From positions 1 through 6,277 of the forward strand of contig DMUD01000232.1 of the NCBI GenBank assembly GCA_003476475.1: a stretch of DNA of 6,277 nucleotides, written 5' to 3'. The first letter of the stretch is position 1; the number at the start of each line of letters is the position of its first letter. The translations under genes were made by a program, and so were the position numbers. The notes beneath the pieces are model-generated. The model worked only from the letters and a program-made list of their open reading frames with translations, searched no databases and was not told the origin of the DNA. The DNA is from Cytophagales bacterium (GTDB lineage Bacteria; Bacteroidota; Bacteroidia; Cytophagales; UBA9547). Positions 5,890 to 6,277 of this stretch are shown here, in pieces.

Positions 5890-6277
5890 TTGTTCATAAA
5901 GATATACATAGTGGGTTTAAGTTTGGCTTTGGTGTCCATGGCCACTATGTGTTTTGCCCAAAAACCGAAGCAGGTAATGCTGGAGCCAAGCGCTGTATTG
6001 AAGAAATATGTTTCCCCTTCGGCGCTGTCATTTTTTTACAAAGACTCCTTGCAAACCCAAAGCAAAATAGCGGCACTAGTGTCGCAACTGCATGCAAGAG
6101 GCTTTTTAACTGCCTCGCCCGACTCGTTTACCAAGTCGAAAGATACTTTGTGGGTGCATCTTTTTTTGGGCAATGTATATAAAAAAGCCGTCATCAACAC
6201 AAGCGGAGTCAGTATGCTGGCGTTGCGTCGCACTGGTTTGAAAAGCGTATTCCCCGACATACATAAATTTTCTTTCA
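5890..6277 (+). CDS. Exported protein, probable POTRA/beta-barrel outer membrane protein N-terminus (3' end outside window)
   Basis: An open frame from TTG at 5890 runs to the window edge without a stop (129 codons plus one base). The first 23 residues, MFIKIYIVGLSLALVSMATMCFA, with the TTG read as Met, are a clear Sec signal peptide with cleavage before Gln24; no lipobox is present. GTG at 5911 would still leave a shortened signal, while ATG at 5938 would remove most of the hydrophobic core. The mature part contains KIAALVSQLHARGFLTASPDS (about 55-75), then a strand-like DTLWVHLFLGNVYKKAVI. This helix, 'GFL-AS-DS', strand, 'G-xY' order is what I know from N-terminal regions of Bacteroidota BamA/ShlB-like proteins, but the diagnostic barrel lies outside the window. 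The TTG start makes the gene easy to miss, and other-frame ORFs cover it. It is divergent from hemW with 44 bp between start codons. Confidence 0.75.
   Translation, partial: MFIKIYIVGLSLALVSMATMCFAQKPKQVMLEPSAVLKKYVSPSALSFFYKDSLQTQSKIAALVSQLHARGFLTASPDSFTKSKDTLWVHLFLGNVYKKAVINTSGVSMLALRRTGLKSVFPDIHKFSF

Noticed and set aside
1..6277. A hidden defence, mobile or CRISPR-like system in the window.
   Set aside because: No direct-repeat array, transposase, integrase, nuclease, toxin-antitoxin pair or reverse transcriptase signature was found in any frame. The content is ordinary chromosomal genes.

Overview
The window reads as ordinary chromosomal DNA from a member of the Bacteroidota. The base composition is AT-rich, the genes lack clear Shine-Dalgarno sequences, and several products are of types common in that phylum: a YtxH protein next to an Lmo0937-type mini membrane protein, POTRA/beta-barrel outer membrane proteins, and a HemW with a C-H-Y-C-D-F cluster motif. 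This assignment is made by eye and has not been checked against a database. I found no CRISPR array, insertion sequence, phage gene, RNA gene or defence system.

Left part (1-1029): the 3' end of a gene that may belong to the eRF1/host-attachment-like small stress proteins, then a 50-residue two-helix membrane protein (471-623), then an 84-residue YtxH-type protein (682-936). All are on the plus strand. The set closes with a near-perfect intrinsic terminator (1001-1029). The mix suggests a general stress or envelope-stress cluster, but no partner or substrate can be read from the sequence.

Middle part (1133-2699): a plus-strand alpha/beta hydrolase with an intact Ser-Asp-His triad converges on a minus-strand di-iron hemerythrin-like protein of the RIC/YtfE family. 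All six expected iron ligands of the RIC protein are present with YtfE-like spacing. However, the N-terminal ScdA-type domain has lost its CCGG cysteines, and the whole protein has no cysteine. A 16-bp perfect dyad with the CRP/FNR core TGA-N6-TCA lies upstream of the preferred start. This suggests control by a CRP/FNR-family regulator and argues for the internal start codon at 2618.

Right part (2865-6277): a 617-residue POTRA plus beta-barrel outer membrane protein (BamA/TamA-like) meets hemW tail to tail with only 2 bp between the stop codons. Divergent from hemW, across 44 bp, is the 5' end of another exported protein with a TTG start. It resembles the N-terminal part of POTRA-containing outer membrane proteins and runs off the window.

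The genes do not form one pathway. The most informative points are the cysteine-free RIC variant with its putative operator, and the two exported, probably POTRA-bearing proteins on either side of hemW.
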